NCBI GenBank assembly: GCA_964519015.1
Contig: CAZFHZ010000033.1
Span: forward strand, 1-31,505
Source of the DNA: CAZFHZ01 sp964519015
Lineage (GTDB): Bacteria > Blakebacterota > Blakebacteria > Blakebacterales > CAYUVJ01
DNA: 31,505 nt
Direction of reading: 5' to 3'
The notes under the pieces are model-generated. The model did no database searches, had not been told where the DNA came from, and saw nothing but the letters and a program-made list of their open reading frames with translations. A program made the position numbers and the translations under genes. Shown piece by piece: positions 31,352-31,505 of this stretch. Numbering within the stretch: the first letter of the stretch is position 1; each line of letters starts with the position of its first letter.

Positions 31352-31505
31352 ATGCGCATCGGGAAACACATCGTGCGACTCGACGGCCGGCGGGTGCCGC
31401 TCACGCTGCTGCGCAGCCACCGGGCCCGGCACATCCGGCTCGAGTACTCCATCGAACGCGGCCTGGTGGCCATCCTGCCGCCGGGTGCCTCGCTGCCGGG
31501 GGCGC
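31352..31505 (+). CDS. YgjP-like M48/DUF45 metallopeptidase, 5' part only
   Basis: The first 51 residues are visible, up to the edge of the window: RLDGRRVPLTLLRSHRARHI followed by RLEYSIERGLVAILPPGASLP. This is the N-terminal beta-hairpin pattern (xxRSxRARxIxLxVxxxxGVxVxxPxxA) of YgjP/DUF45 predicted zinc metallopeptidases. The HExxH motif would lie outside the window. It is four bases downstream of the debranching-like gene, so it is likely in the same transcript. Confidence 0.7.
   Translation, partial: MRIGKHIVRLDGRRVPLTLLRSHRARHIRLEYSIERGLVAILPPGASLPGA

Overview
This is a very GC-rich, densely coding stretch of bacterial chromosome. Signal peptides, lipobox-type N-termini, TPR proteins and a System I cytochrome c maturation (Ccm) locus point to a diderm (Gram-negative-type) bacterium. 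Three GWxTD-domain proteins, a DUF2723 membrane protein and a cysteine-type CcmE suggest one of the deep-branching or uncultured phyla around Acidobacteria, Gemmatimonadota, Latescibacterota and Eisenbacteria. That placement is inference; no rRNA or marker gene is present.

Layout. 1-6700: two same-strand exported GWxTD proteins converge on a TPR-GWxTD protein, which is divergent from a small lipoprotein-like protein. 6766-9490: a DUF2723/TPR polytopic membrane protein. 9508-12557: a compact operon of thioredoxin, exported-looking protein-L-isoaspartate methyltransferase, membrane-anchored RidA and an NRAMP-type transporter lacking canonical metal ligands. 12629-12902: a highly organised, nearly symmetric inverted-repeat element that ends four bases before the next start codon. 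12906-18069: a GAF-GAF-PP2C (RsbU-type) phosphatase, ccmABCDE, and a STAS anti-anti-sigma protein. ccmD is a 46-residue gene overlapping ccmC. 18089-23204: an aldolase of the HOGA1/DapA family and a sugar ABC importer (binding lipoprotein and two permeases, no ATPase), whose first permease carries an extra N-terminal extracytoplasmic module. 23281-24785: a short AT-rich island and a DUF4143-type AAA ATPase that looks like an insert. 24809-31505: an OsmC-like protein, divergent from two large (alpha/alpha)6-type glycoside hydrolase-like genes and the start of a YgjP-like metallopeptidase.

How the genes fit together. The sugar importer, the aldolase and the two glycosidase-like proteins form a plausible carbohydrate uptake and catabolism region interrupted by the ATPase. 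Thioredoxin, PIMT, RidA and OsmC are damage or peroxide control functions. The RsbU-type phosphatase and the STAS protein are the two halves of a partner-switching module, placed on either side of the Ccm genes.

The observations most worth following are the structured element at 12629-12902, the GWxTD cluster in which the same module lies before the GWxTD domain in two proteins and after it in the third, the permease and hydrolase fusions, and a recurring TTGNNN-17/18-TACCNT promoter-like pattern. No tRNA, rRNA, CRISPR array, transposase or integrase was recognised.
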